Assembly: GCA_014058105.1 (NCBI GenBank)
Contig: JACGCM010001844.1
Location: 3,162,001-3,226,000 of the forward strand
Source: Kingdonia uniflora
Lineage: Eukaryota > Streptophyta > Magnoliopsida > Ranunculales > Circaeasteraceae
Direction: 5' to 3'
Length of the DNA: 64,000 nucleotides
Within the stretch, counting starts at the first letter, position 1. Each line of letters starts with the position of its first letter. This document shows, in pieces, positions 1-11,355 of the stretch. The translations under genes and the position numbers were made by a program. The notes under the pieces are model-generated. The model searched no databases. It was not told where the DNA came from and saw nothing but the letters and a program-made list of their open reading frames with translations.

Positions 1-232
1 CAGCAAGAAGCAAAACCCTGACCAATAGCTATATTGTTAGTAAGATAATATCTTAAGTCGGTCTTAATTTTAAAAATATCGATGCTTGTCCTAATGATTG
101 TATTTTATACTGGAGAGAAAATGCTTTGAAGACCAATTGTCTGACATGTGGTACCTCTAGATATAAAGAAGGCACAAAAGTTTACATATAAATAAAAATT
201 GTGCCAAAATTGTTTATATTTTTAAAAGGCGA

Positions 233-583
233 ATGAAGGCATTCAAATATGATGTCATGAATAAAGCCCACCCCGAAGGCTGTATTGCGCATACATATCT
301 TTTACAAGAAACTTTAACATATTGTATTGAGTATAAAGGTCTGAGAAATTTAAACATCCTAATAAAATTGGAAAAGTCTTTGAATGGTTCTCTTTCCGCT
401 CCTCCCGATCTACTCAATGTTATCGACTACAATGAAAATGATGATGAGGGCGGACTAGTTGGCTCCAGCCAAGAGTTTATCATAGAAGGTATTGAATACG
501 AACAAGCTCGAATGTGGGTGTTAAAGAGTTATCCTTGTTATGATACTTGGAAAAGGTATATATTCGTAGACGAATATTTATAA
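233..583 (+). pseudogene. TNP2-type CACTA transposase, DUF4218-like C-terminal piece
   Basis: The 116-residue frame contains KAHPEGCIAHTYL followed by a segment ending LTYCIEYKG, the pattern (charged 'NKARPEGSIAEGY...ECLTFCSRYL') that closes the DUF4218 domain of En/Spm transposases. After an acidic linker comes EYEQARMWVLKSYPCYDTW, which matches the conserved 'AHRYVLxNC' spacer between DUF4218 and DUF4216. The catalytic part would lie upstream and outside the window. The frame closes with a normal stop at 583; the next piece starts at a splice acceptor at 855, so 584-855 may be an intron or decayed spacer. It is a partial, inactive copy. Confidence 0.7.
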
Positions 584-855
584 ATAGTTCTCCTTTTATT
601 TAGAATATTTTTATATTTTTATATTTTGATACTTAGAGAACATGATAACTTCATAAAGCTCCGTAAGTTAGCAATGGGAAAGAGGTTAGGACAGTACAAA
701 ATTCTTAGTGAAGAAGAGTTAATACCTTGGTTAAAAAAGTTGGTACATTTAAAAGTTGTAAGATTTATGTACTGCAAATAAAAGTATAATCATGTCAAAC
801 AAATGTTTTAAAAACTGGATCACCTAATTATTTTGCATTGCGTAATTTTCTTTGC

Positions 856-1520
856 AGTTACAAATTACAAAAAATGTTGATATCAATTTCACTGATATTG
901 TAAAAGGGCCATCATATTACGCTAATTGGTACAAAAAGTATTGCGTCTACAGGGCCTTGTTTATGACCAAAGATTATGAAGTAACAAAACAATATCAAAA
1001 CAGTGGGGTTAGCACTAGTACTATGACCACCTACAGATCTAGTTGTAGTGATAAAAATACAAAGGACAAATCTATTGTATACTACGGGGTTCTAGCGAAC
1101 ATCATCAAACTTCAATATCGAGAAGGGTATAAGGCTATCTTATTCAAGTGTGCTTGGGCTAAGATTATACACCATGGTGCTAAAGTGGATATAGAAGCAA
1201 ATTTAACATTGGTTAATCTGTCTAACTTAATTAGATCCAATCATATGGTTGATGAACCATTTATTCTTACTGAACATGCCACACAAGTATTCTATTCCCA
1301 GGATCAATAAGATCTAGATTGGCACGTAGTTCTACAGGTTTCATCAAAGGTTTATGTTGATGACGAGGGATGCCTTTTATCCGACGAACATGTTTTATCT
1401 GACTCTGATATTGGTCCTAGTAATAGGGAAAGTTATATTAATGAGGAACAAATATTTCACCATCCCGAAGATATTATTGTTGAAGAAAGTCCGAAGAAAC
1501 GTAAAAGTTTAAGGAAATAG
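856..1520 (+). pseudogene. TNP2-type CACTA transposase, DUF4216-like C-terminus
   Basis: The frame opens after a good splice acceptor (TTTGCAG at 849-855). It contains YYGVLANIIKLQYREGYK then ILFKCAWAKI, a DEPFILTEHATQVFYSQD block, and after a TAA stop at 1308-1310 goes on in the same frame with DLDWHVVLQ and an acidic tail ending in KKRKSLRK before TAG at 1518-1520. This order (YYG-VLTDIIELDY, VLFKCDW, EPFILAxQxxQVFY, DWxVV) is the DUF4216 signature of plant CACTA transposases. The single internal stop makes it a pseudogene, though the frame is otherwise preserved. Confidence 0.75.
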
Positions 1521-1685
1521 CAAAATGCTACTTTGTAGTTTTGTATGGTTTCTCTTTTCTATAACTTTCTATTATGTTGTTCGTATTTGCTACAAATTAT
1601 GCTTTATTTATATTACCTTAATTTATATGAAGTACAATTATTTTGTCTACTTATACATTTGTTGCTTTGGTTATCAGTTTCTTTC

Positions 1686-2079
1686 ATGGATCATCCTATG
1701 CATTTACTCGATTTCGATTTAGCTGTGGCGGATACCGCAGGTAAAATTTGTTATATCAAAATTTGTATAAAAGTTAATATTATTGCTATAATTGTTTAAT
1801 TAATCTTTTGTTTGTGTAGGAAATATACCTTCTCATTCTTTATCTTCTTCGAGGAGAAGGGGCCCATCTCGAGGATCCAAACCTTTACCTGATAGGAAGA
1901 AGAAGAAAGTTGAAGTTAATTCATTGGGTCAACCTATTCGAGGGGTCAGCTCATACTCAACAACTATTGGAACTCTTACTCGTAACCACATCCCTATTAA
2001 TTACAAGAAATTTACCAATGTTCCTGATGAATTCATTCATATTATGGAAGCAGAGCTAGAACTAATTTGTTATATTTAA
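1686..2079 (+). pseudogene. CACTA second ORF, Transposase_24-like N-terminus
   Basis: A short first exon (1686-1740, starting MDHPMHLLDFDLA) ends at a GT donor. The second exon starts after TGTGTAG at 1819 and reads RRRGPSRGSKPLPDRKKKK, then VNSLGQPIRG, then a STTIGTLTRNHIPINYKKF segment. The 'RGPTRG...NELGQPxG...FxxxLGxLxRxxVPI' order is the N-terminus of the Ptta/En/Spm Transposase_24 family, normally encoded just after TNP2 on the same strand, as here. The frame stops at 2079. A weak continuation (LTFDLRR at about 2140) may be the next exon before the copia LTR cuts the gene. Confidence 0.65.
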
Positions 2080-2197
2080 TATTTATTATATTTAATATTT
2101 ATTAATGTTTTCTTACATATTCTTCTTGTATATTCAGTTGACCTTTGATCTTAGGCGTGTTTCTAACTTTAGCATAATGTGGCGTATTATTGAGAAT

Positions 2198-2815
2198 TGA
2201 GGTAACTACTCTCTCATCCTTGACAAAAACAATGCGCGGAAATCGCCAACAAAGAAGAATATAAAGGACACAAAGATTTTCCCAGAGGAGGGAAGTGGAA
2301 AACCCTTACAGATAAAAAACCACTCCCTGAACAATTCACTATGTTAATTAAATAGGTTACAATGATCTCCCACAAGCTACTCAAGCTTTAATGAAGTCTC
2401 TTAAATTCTTGGTCTCTCTAGAATTAAACTCACCAAGATAGACTAACAAAATAGCCTAAGTCCCTTTTATATACTAGGGAACCAAAAAATACAAGTAGAA
2501 CGGATCTTGAGGCAAACCCAACGTCTCAGAATAACATCTAAAACAAATCTACACCAAGCTCGTTCGAACGATTCCAAGCTCATTCGAACGACTTTTCGAT
2601 AATTGGTCTCCAGCCCTAGAAACATAACATCTCATTCGAACGACATCCAAGCTCGAACTCGAGCGAGATTAATGAACCAAATTCAAAATCGTAAAAAATA
2701 GAAATTTCGTTCGAACGACTTTGAAGCTCGTTCGAACGACTTCCTTCTTCGTTCGAACGACTTCGACAATTTCCTAATTTCTTCAACAATCCTTAGTTCG
2801 AGTTCACACCCAACA
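2198..2815 (-). repeat. 3' LTR of the copia element
   Basis: The right edge is CCCAACA at 2809-2815; read on the minus strand the LTR starts TGTTGGGTGTGAAC just after a short purine tract (AAGTAGGAAAT), as expected for a plant copia 3' LTR. The left edge is placed at TGAGGTAAC (2198) because the minus-strand end is then TTACCTCA. A minus-strand TATATAAAA box sits at 2465-2473. The start could also be the TG at 2191. With no second LTR in the window the ends cannot be confirmed by alignment. Confidence 0.65.
2560..2765. repeat. array of TCGTTCGAACGA palindromes in the copia LTR
   Basis: Six copies of a 12-bp palindrome (TCGTTCGAACGA or the one-base variant CATTCGAACGA) lie within about 200 bp, several preceded by AAGCTC. 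They sit upstream of the LTR TATA box on the minus strand, in the U3 part, where enhancer-like repeats are expected. A factor-binding role is inference only. Confidence 0.7.
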
Positions 2816-2885
2816 ATTTCCTACTTGAAATCGAATCCCGTAACCTATCTTCAAATATCCAAATGAATTATTCGCACTACCTGGA

Positions 2886-3929
2886 CCTTCAATCTTGAAG
2901 ACCCACAAAAGTTGTACATGTCGTCAACTTCTGAATAGTCACCACCTTCGTAAACATATTGGCCAGATTCACATCAGTGTGAATCTTTATAAGCTTCAAC
3001 AATCTATCCTCGAGGAGCGAGCGAATATAGTGATACCGAATATCAATATGCTTGGTCCTAGAGTAAAAAGCCGAATTTTTTGCCAAGTGTATAGCGCTTT
3101 GACTATCATTATATAACTTAGGAGAAAATTGTTCTCTACCAAGCTCTTTTATCAGCCATTTGAGCCAAACCATATCTTTGCACGCTTCTGTAGCTACAAC
3201 ATATTCTGTCTCCATCGTAGACAAAGCTACAATCTTTTTGTAGCCTTGAAACCCATGCAACTGCACCGCTTCCCACTGTAAAAATAAATCCACCAGCGCT
3301 CTTCCGCATATCCATGTCACCCACCATATCAGAATCAACAAAACCCTGTAAGGATATCTACCCCCATAACATAATGCCATATCTTGAGTACTTTTTAGAT
3401 ACCTCAGTATCCATTTCACAGCTCTCTAATGCTCCTTGCCTAAATTACTCATATACCTACTCACAACTCCCACTACTTGGGCAATATATGGTCTTGTACA
3501 AATCATAACGTATATGAGGCTACCAACCGCGAAGTGATAAGGAACATTTTGCATCTCTTCGCAATCTTTCTTCATCTTCGAACAACAATCCTTTGATAAT
3601 TTGAAGTGACCTCCCAATGGTGTACTAACAACCTTAGAACCATCCATATTAAAACGCTTTAGTACTTTGTCGATGTACTCAACTTGAGATAACTTCAATT
3701 CTCGCCGCTTTCTTTCTCTTGTAGCACGCATACCAAGAACTTATTTTTGCCACACCCAAGTCCTTCATAGAAAACTCCCGGGATAACTGTTTCTTCAACT
3801 TGACAATTTCTCCCATGTCAGCACTTGCTACCAGCATATCATCTACATACAGAAGTATAATAACATATGAGTTCCCCGTATTATTTATAAAACAACAGTG
3901 ATCCGCATTGCTCTTCGAATAGACATTTC
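2886..3929 (-). pseudogene. copia pol, C-terminal RT and RNase H
   Basis: Near 3870 the minus strand reads LLYVDDMLVAS, the copia RT active-site box, followed by KKQLSREFSMKDLG. The frame goes on through the 3426-3731 piece (KLSQVEYIDKVLKRFNMDG) and the 2889-3419 piece, which has the RNase H/tail signature ALSTMETEYVVATEACKD, DSQSAIHLAKN and RTKHIDIRYHYIR. Small frame breaks fall at about 3420 and 3730-3760. The N-terminal half of RT lies beyond the CACTA insertion at 15440 and above. Reverse transcription and RNA removal are the family functions; the copy is inactive. Confidence 0.85.
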
Positions 3930-3940
3930 CACTATACCAA
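3930..3940 (+). repeat. CACTA left terminal inverted repeat
   Basis: CACTATACCAA, identical for 11 bp to the complement of 15426-15436 and then diverging. It is preceded by the TTC target duplication. Confidence 0.93.
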
Positions 3941-4262
3941 TTTTACTAAATTACCACAAACATTATCTGCGGTAATAGTCATTTTGCTACGGATAAAGTC
4001 CTTAGTGAAGGTCTGTATTAAGCAGAGTATCTGCGGTTATCTAATTAATATTGCTACGGAGTAAATCTGTGGCAATTTTTTTACCACGGAGTTTGTCTGT
4101 GGTTATCAAATTTATATTGATACGGAATAAATCCGTGACAATTTTTTTGCCACAGAGTTTGTCTGTGGTTATCTAATTTATATTGATACGGAGTAAATCC
4201 GTAGAAATTTTTTTACCACGGATAATATCTGTAGTATAATTAGGATATTTTCGACTGCTTAG
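3941..4262. repeat. CACTA left subterminal repeats
   Basis: About five diverged units of roughly 60-70 bp carry TTTGTCTGTGGTTATC, ATATTGATACGGAGTAAATCCGT and ATTTTTTTACCACGGA. The short complementary words ACGGA/TCCGT and CCAC/GTGG occur in both orientations. Subterminal arrays like this are the transposase-binding regions of En/Spm elements. Confidence 0.75.
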
Positions 4263-5398
4263 TTCGTGGTAATTTAATTTTTATTTGTTTTTAAAAAAAT
4301 CAAAAAAATAGCCAAAATCTACACAATTCAGTAAAACAAATTGCATCTGTTGTATACTCATATATAAACAAAAATACACAATTCAATAACTTGTTTCATT
4401 TATAAATATTGGCCCAAGAAATCCAGGTACACTTGTTACAAGCTATATACATATTTCCTATATTAAATCCAAAAAAACCATGGATTGAGAAACAAAAAAG
4501 GAAGCGCAGTGGCTTCAAAAGCAAATGATTAATATAACGGTGTTCAAGCCATAATCTCAAAAATAGTAATGGATCCAAGAATAGGGAGCGCCATTAATCC
4601 ATTATAAAAGCCTTCAAAAAGATGGGAAACACCTTGCAAGAAAATTAACATAACAAATAAATTATAAAGGTCAAACCCCATTGAACTTTTAGTTGTTAAA
4701 TGGATAACAAGAGGAATTTCAAATAATGTACAAGAGTTTATAAGAACATTTACCTAATAGGCAAAACGCAAAAGAATTCTCGGGTACTTGATCTTCGTGC
4801 CAATTAAACGTTCGTCAAAGAAAACCCTACGTTGACCAAAGACTGGAGAATTTTCCTCGAAAATTATATCAACAATAACCTAAATTAGTTGATAGTTGAT
4901 TTACATAATTAACATATGCATATGCAATGAAATAATCAACACTATGTGTTTCTTAAAGAATTTCTAGTGTGAGTAAAACTGTAAGTGTGTTCTTCTTAAT
5001 GTGATTGCATAAAATAAAATCAGCGGTATCTTTTATCTTTTCCTTGAACTCCCACACCACAAACATTCTAATGTTGTCAAACATTGCCATCAAATAGCAA
5101 GAGTTTATTGGGCATCAGCAACACCTTAAATATATGGAACGCAAAATCCTTCATCAAGTATGTAATTCAAATAGAAAAGATGCATTTTGGGCTAATAGAA
5201 AAGATGCATTTTGGCTAGTTTTTTTTAATACCTGTCGTACAGATGGAACGCGAAAAGCAACAAAAAGAACTCATCGCTCTCTTCATCTAACTCACGCTTC
5301 TTTTACGAAAGAAAATCGATCCAGGAACACACCTAGGTACTCAAAATGGACTTGCACTACTATAGCTATAAAACCGCTCTGAAAAAAGAAAAGGACGT
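4263..5398. other. CACTA interior, no recognisable gene
   Basis: AT-rich sequence with only short frames and no family I recognise. A 22-bp direct repeat (AGAAAAGATGCATTTTGG with flanks) occurs at about 5175-5215. Confidence 0.5.
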
Positions 5399-5683
5399 AC
5401 AGCAGGACTCAAGATAGAGCCTTAGACACCCCGGGGGGGGTTTTTTTAGAAAGAAAAGGCAAGATCCTGTGCAGGCTAGGAGTTATGGTATTTTAAAAAG
5501 TAAGCGAGAACGTTCCAGGGTGGGGCTCTAAAGTGATAGATAAGAAGTTTACATGGTGGGGGCTCAGTATCCAAGCTTTGCACCTTTTGCTTTATATAGT
5601 CTCTTTAGTCCATGAAAACCATTAAGTTGGGATGATATTGATTATTTTCCACCTCAACTTCCGCACCATACGCTGTTTGGACA
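5399..5683 (+). repeat. CACTA internal direct repeat, copy 1
   Basis: From ACTCAAGATAGAGCCTTAGA to CATACGCTGTTTGGA this block matches 8522-8799 with scattered substitutions and a shortened G/T run. The two copies bracket the LMBR1-like fragment, so one may mark the edge of a captured block or an internal duplication. Confidence 0.85.
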
Positions 5684-5796
5684 GAAATTAATGGACCACC
5701 CACTTCATACTCCAAAAGTTTCCCTAAGCACATAATATTAAGCTCATTCATCTACATAGTCGAAAATGCAAAATAAAAAATAAAAGAGCCAAGAAC

Positions 5797-6964
5797 CTTG
5801 ATATATTTAGAGCGAGTTATAACAGCCTTCGGACGCCTGAAGAATGAAAATATAAGGCCTAAAGGCAAACAAGCAATGCCGACACCACCAAATATCTGTA
5901 CAAGTATTGAAGATAATAGTAAGAGATAGAACTACACTTCAAGGGATGTGAGTTAAGTAAACAAAAAATTTGAAAGAATACTTTCACGGACCCCACGTAT
6001 CAATAAGTTACTAAGACATATACCATTGTATATAGATCTCAGCAAATGAGTTTTTTTTTCAAAAATTATTAGGAGATGACTCTTTCTTTATGTGGTAACA
6101 GATTGTAATGTACAAATTAGCAAATAACATCCATAATACGAACACATAAAGTGGAGTATGACACCCTATTTGCATTTACGTCCTTATTATTAAGCTAAAT
6201 AAAGAGTTATAAGAAAACTTAAAATAATGAAAGGAAAAATATACAGAGGAAAGCATGGATCCAACTATTGTAGCAAGAACAACGACGTATTCTGAAAAAG
6301 TAGTGCGCTGGGTCCAAGTTTTTTTTGAGGTAGCACTTGCAGAGTATGCGGAGCATTGAAAAAAGTAAGTAGAATGTTTCAGATAAAGAGAAGTACACAA
6401 CTAATGGTTATTTTAGCTAACTCCCATACGCTGTAACTTGCTTCAAATAAAACTTACCCGCACCAACCTCCTACTGTCACCAGTTTGGCAATAATATAAG
6501 TTATTTTGACCTTATATTTTGAGTGGAAAATTTGAGGAGTATTTCAGCCAAAATGCTTAGGTCTGTCTAAAGTTACATAATATAAGGGGTACATCTTATT
6601 TGAAACATTTGATGGAAGTGATTAATACGAACTAAAAGCAAAGACAATGAGCTCCAGAAAAAATGAAATAAGAAAGAAAAGACAAGCACATGGAACATAA
6701 TCGGTATAGAGTTTTTTGAAACGTGGTTTCTACTGTCCAAAACAATGTTAAATATCTCATCACACACTCTCTTAAAATATCAAAATTCAAAAGTAAACGA
6801 ATAGGTCCAAAGACAGGCAAATAGAACAATGCAAAAGAACAGAACCTGGTGAAAGGTTGAGTCAATACATGGTTGATTACTTGAATAATCACTCCAAGTA
6901 CTGGGAAATGTTGTCGTGGGTGAAGAAAGATGCCTAACTGTAAAGTCTACCTTACCAATTACGC
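5797..6964 (-). pseudogene. captured LMBR1-like membrane protein gene fragment, three exons
   Basis: Three minus-strand exons encode adjoining parts of a plant LMBR1-like protein: 6964-6846 (VIGKVDFTVRHLSS...TTTFPSTW...NQPCI), 6355-6245 (SATSKKTWTQRTTF, then EYVVVLATIVGS) and 5895-5797 (GGVGIACLPLGLIFSF, then RRPKAVITRSKYIK). Introns separate them, so genomic DNA was captured, not cDNA. Splice sites are kept at 6964, 6846, 6245, 5895 and 5797, but the acceptor before the middle exon reads AA in place of AG. Plant LMBR1-like proteins are multi-pass membrane proteins of about 500 residues; only a middle segment is present, with no start or stop. Confidence 0.85.
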
Positions 6965-9467
6965 CTAATAATACAACAGCATGAAAAAGAACTGTTAGTG
7001 AATAATCATATCCACAACAAAACTAAAAACTATGCTCTACTAAAAAGTGAATGTTTAGGAACTTGATAAGTTGTGCTTCAATAATGTTCTTATTAGAAAC
7101 ATGTCTCTTCATTTTAGTAACATAAGTACGTATAGTAAAAATATTTTTCTAAAATTAGAAGACTGGAGGGAGAAAAGTTAAAGGGACGATGAAAGGACAC
7201 GTCGAATATTTCACATTGCAACATCCTTTGATTATTTATTGTAAGCAAAAAACTTCTTTTGATTAATAGCCTATGGCTTGATTATCCCTGTTTTTCCATA
7301 CTTGTTAACTTACTAATAAAAATTGGCTAAAATACAAAATTTAAGAATGAGGCTTGAAACTGTAACATTCAATGAAGACTTGTACGGGGATAAAAATTCA
7401 CGACTCCCCAATTTTCACGGCATGGCCTTTGATTATACGCATTATTTCTTTACTTGGGCTCTCATGGAACTGCATATGATCAACTGTATTAGGGGAGCCA
7501 ACCTAGTTGGGTTGTCTTTGTCTATTACAGTAAGTGATGTTGTCTAGGTCAATTACTCATTCATTAATTTAAAATTCTAAGCTTTTAACTAAAAAAAAAA
7601 AAAAAAACAAGCCCCCACATTTTCTGGAAGATTTGGATCTTATTTTATGGGATTGAGCAAAGACTTTGAGTACAGCCAACTTCAACAAAAAGTAAGAACA
7701 AATAAATATACATCTTCTACCTACAAGGTTCAGGAAGTATGCAAGGAGCTAGGGGCGGTACACTCTCTATATTACAAGTAGAAAGTGAAACAAGAAAATC
7801 TACACAATATTTAGTTCTTTGCAAGAACATTTCTTAGGTTCTTGCCACCGGTTTAAACTTGCAATTTCTTTTGTTATTACTTTCTTTAGTAGTTTTAGAA
7901 GCACAAGGTGCTCTTTGAAAATAGTAATTATACATTAAGAGAATGTCATTATATTCCTTGTAAGGGCATCACTTTTATGAACCGGAATTAACTTATTCAA
8001 ACATTTGCAACTAATTCTCATCCATTGCTCTACATAATTTAAGTCTATATGGAGAAAATATTTAGCTCTTCATTCAAATAAAAGGGAAAAGGTCACAATC
8101 GAGTCATAACTCCACTCAAGAGTTACCGCAAATGCCAAACATATTCTATACAAAAAATGCGTACAACATTTCACCTATTCGAAGCCAAATATGGCAGGTA
8201 CCAGTAGCTATAAACACTATGCACAATGGTATGCTCGTTTACTTAGGATGAAGGTAACTAATTTATCAATGTTTTACCCCTCTCACCGTCTTAATCATAT
8301 AGGTTTCACAACTACAGTTTGAAGCATTCTCTAACTTTGATGTACATTAAAACTAGCCGTATAAAATCCCGAGCACAAGACCGCAAACAATACTAGTAGT
8401 CACAACCCACATCAACGCACTCCTTATCCGCTTCCCTGTACTCCTGCACCAATAACAACAACAACAATCCTTTAAATACCAACAACAACAAAAAATCAAG
8501 CCCAAGTTTCCCTAACCCCCAAACTCAAGATAAAGCCTTAGACACCCCGAGGGTTTTTTTTAGAAAGAAAAGACAAGATCCTGTGCAGGCTAGGAGTTAT
8601 GGTATTTTAAAAAGCAAGCGAGAGCATTCCAGGGTGGGGCTCTGAAGCGATAGATAAGAAGTTTACAAGGTGGGGTTCATTATCCAAGCTTTGCACTTTT
8701 TGCTTCATATAGTCTCTGTAGTCCATGAAAACCATTAGACTGGGATGATATTGATTATTTTCCACCTCAACTTCCACTCCATATGCTGTTTGGATGGTGA
8801 AAGGATTTTAATAAATCCCTTAAGAAAACACTGAATTTCCAAATCTTATACTATGTGTAATCGTGAAAATCTCTCCATTTCAGATTGAACATTTGTAACA
8901 CCCCTTATTGGCTAGGCAAGAATAGCCTAGCCATCAAAGTGCACAACAAGCACACGCGTAAAAGACTTCTCAAAAAAATAAAATATCCAATAAAAGCTAA
9001 CATCTGGGCTTATTAAAATTTTCTCCAATGCCCAAAGACACATCAAAGGATCCTAATCTTTCATTGATCTTCATGACATCCATTGAAATATGTGATACAT
9101 TAATATTGTAATTTTGTTATTATACAATAATTAAAAGCATTCATTACTGATAATAATAAAGTAAGAGACTACAATCTCAATAATTAAATGATATCACCAG
9201 AAGGATCACAGTATTGCTGCATTACTCTCATTTGAACTAAATTGACAAGGGTACTATTCTCCCTCTAGGCTAAGCTGCTATGTTTCTTTTATCCTAAAAA
9301 ATATAGTAAACATGGGTGAGCAAACTCCCCAAGTCTTTGCAAGAACACATATATATTGATAATGAAAGTTAAGTACTAGCAATCTATTAGGATTTAATTA
9401 GTAGAATAAGACATTCATACAAATCTCTAATACTTGAATAGCAATCACCCACGAGCAACATCGAAAG
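6965..9467. other. CACTA interior, mostly unassigned
   Basis: No gene family is recognised. A plus frame at 7323-7547 (74 residues, with FDYTHYFFTWALMELHM) follows no clear splice or promoter signal and may be chance. The second copy of the direct repeat is at 8522-8799. Further captured exons may be hidden here; I could not identify any. Confidence 0.45.
8522..8799 (+). repeat. CACTA internal direct repeat, copy 2
   Basis: Matches 5399-5683 from ACTCAAGATAAAGCCTTAGA to CATATGCTGTTTGGA. Both copies are in the same orientation, about 3.1 kb apart. Confidence 0.85.
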
Positions 9468-10085
9468 ATGGTGCAGGGGTTTCGTGGCATCTCATACTTG
9501 ATCGTCATCCTAGGACTAGCGTCTCTGAAATCTAGGCAGGTTTGCAAGGACTGGGAGCTTATCAGGGTGAATTCCAAGGTACATGGAACCGATATTCCAC
9601 GTTGTGACACAAACAATCAATCTGGAAAAATGAAACATTCTACTTTGATAGGTTTCATGGCACTGTATGGTGATGATTATGCGGTTGATAACTTTTTCAG
9701 CGAAGAAGCACGTCTTTACGATAATGCTGAAGATAACAAAAAGCCATTGAATGCTTGGGAGAGATGACCGCATAATAAGACCAGTTACTTCACTGATTCC
9801 TGGAGATGTAAGAAAAACGCATCTAACTTCGCTTTTGGGGACTCATATCTACACAGCAAAAGGCGTATAGTGATAACACCACATGAATTCGATTTTTTAG
9901 CTGTTCCATACTTCAAAACATCAGGAAAAGACCAAGATTTCATGGCTATGACAGGAGCAAGGAATCTCAAAGAAGAGGGAAGTTGGGATTTTAGTCCACT
10001 ATCTTGGTCTTATTTTACAAAAAGGGATACAAAGGATGACACAAGCATGCTAAGCGAAGAATCACGCTCGTCCACTGCAGTGTGA
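9468..10085 (+). pseudogene. captured gene fragment of unknown function (part 1)
   Basis: A frame from 9468 (MVQGFRGISYLIVILGLASL) through TGA at 9765-9767, and a second open frame from 9870 to 10085, read like coding sequence: low bias, mixed residues, and DFSPLSWSYFTKRDTKDD near the end. The region 9767-9870 probably holds an intron remnant or a frameshift. I do not recognise the family. The plus-strand direction and the next block at 10650-11338 suggest one multi-exon gene captured by the CACTA element. Confidence 0.45.
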
Positions 10086-10649
10086 GAAAGCTAACTATAC
10101 AACGTCAAATTTTATGAAACATGGAAAAAGCACGAGAAAAAATGTCAGTGGCCGCTGCAGGGGACAAGGAAAAAATTTCTCAAGCAGAAACATATGTGCA
10201 GAGGAAACGGGGTAAAAGGATAGGGATAAGGATAGGCATGAATGTTATCAAATAAAGACAAGAGTGTTTAGTCCTTCTATGACTTAACCACTCCATAACT
10301 CAAAGGGTCTTTCTACAAACTCGAACAATTCAGAAACACAGTACAATTGGTTATTCGAGAAAAGTAATAATTCCACTGATATAGACATGTGCCTTGGCTC
10401 TTCCTGTAGAACTTTTATAGAATCAGACAATGTTGTTACTGAATTTCCGTCTCCCAACTTATATCCTAACACACACTTCTCTTATAAGAGATCCAAACTC
10501 GACTCCCCTATCAAGTATGCCCGATCTGAAAACTTTTTCAATTAACCGTCTGCATTCAAGTGCCCATTAAGTCCTGTGCATTCTTATGTTTCCCCCATCG
10601 TCTCAAACATTAGATTCAGGCCAGGGAATCCAGATATCTTTCGAGCTTC

Positions 10650-11338
10650 CAGAAGTGAAGACAAACCCAGCTATTCATCCGAAGTGTTAGGTTCTAAATG
10701 AGATGTAGAAGTTGTCGTAAAAAGTTCTCACAATTTCCAAGAAAAAGTTGTAAACAGTGGTAAAGGCCAATCAGATCAGGCAATAAGTTGTGAGAAATCT
10801 GTAGAGGGTCCTGGGAAAGAGGGTTCCGTTGGAAACAATGATTTGCTATTAGATAGCGGAAAGACTGTGACCAGCCCAGGTTCTAACGACAATTGCAATC
10901 AATGCATGGAAAGGAAAGTTGAAAACTGAGTGCTTATTGAAATGCAAGAAACACAAGTTTCTGTTGAACATAAAGAAGAGAATCCTACCAAGGATGTGCT
11001 TGACATTGAGATCAGTGTAAAAGATACGGGCAAATGCATGGAAACAAAAGATGAAAATTTGGTTCTAATTGAGATACCAGAAGCACAAGTTTGCTCTGAA
11101 CATGAAGAAGGCATATCTACCGAGGAAGATCTTGTCAAGCTCAAGAGCTACATAAACGATGATAGATATCAATTTGGATCCCAAGTTCCTTTTCCATCTA
11201 AAAGTAGGAGCAAAGAGAAAGAAAACTTTGAACTGATTATTAAAAATATTGGGAGAAAAATGCATAAAAGTAAAGAAGACTCATCGTATCAGGTGATGCT
11301 TGAAAGCTACGCTCTCCAACTTCTGTGCGTCCATAAGG
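10650..11338 (+). pseudogene. captured gene fragment of unknown function (part 2)
   Basis: One frame is open apart from a TGA near 10700 and TGA at 10927-10929. It is acidic, with two imperfect repeats of about 45 residues (VLIEMQETQVSVEHKEE and VLIEIPEAQVCSEHEEG), then YQFGSQVPFPSKSRSKEKE and a final YALQLLCVHK that ends exactly at a GT donor (CATAAG|GTACTC, 11338). This is a typical exon end. No family is recognised. It may belong to the same source gene as the 9468 block. Confidence 0.45.
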
Positions 11339-11355
11339 TACTCCCAAACTTATAA

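Larger units (their letters stand above)
1..2190 (+). mobile_element. CACTA (En/Spm) transposon coding remnant
   Basis: Three successive plus-strand pieces read in the order expected for the end of a TNP2-type transposase gene followed by the start of the second CACTA gene: a DUF4218-like tail, a DUF4216-like tail and a Transposase_24-like N-terminus. The element enters from outside the window and is cut at about 2190-2197 by the copia LTR. No CACTA terminus is visible in this stretch. It is a different copy from the complete CACTA element at 3930-15436, which has no recognisable transposase. Confidence 0.75.

Noticed and set aside
1525..1799. Plus-strand hydrophobic frames resembling membrane proteins
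   Set aside because: T-rich intergenic sequence between two CACTA genes; hydrophobicity follows from TTT/ATT codons.
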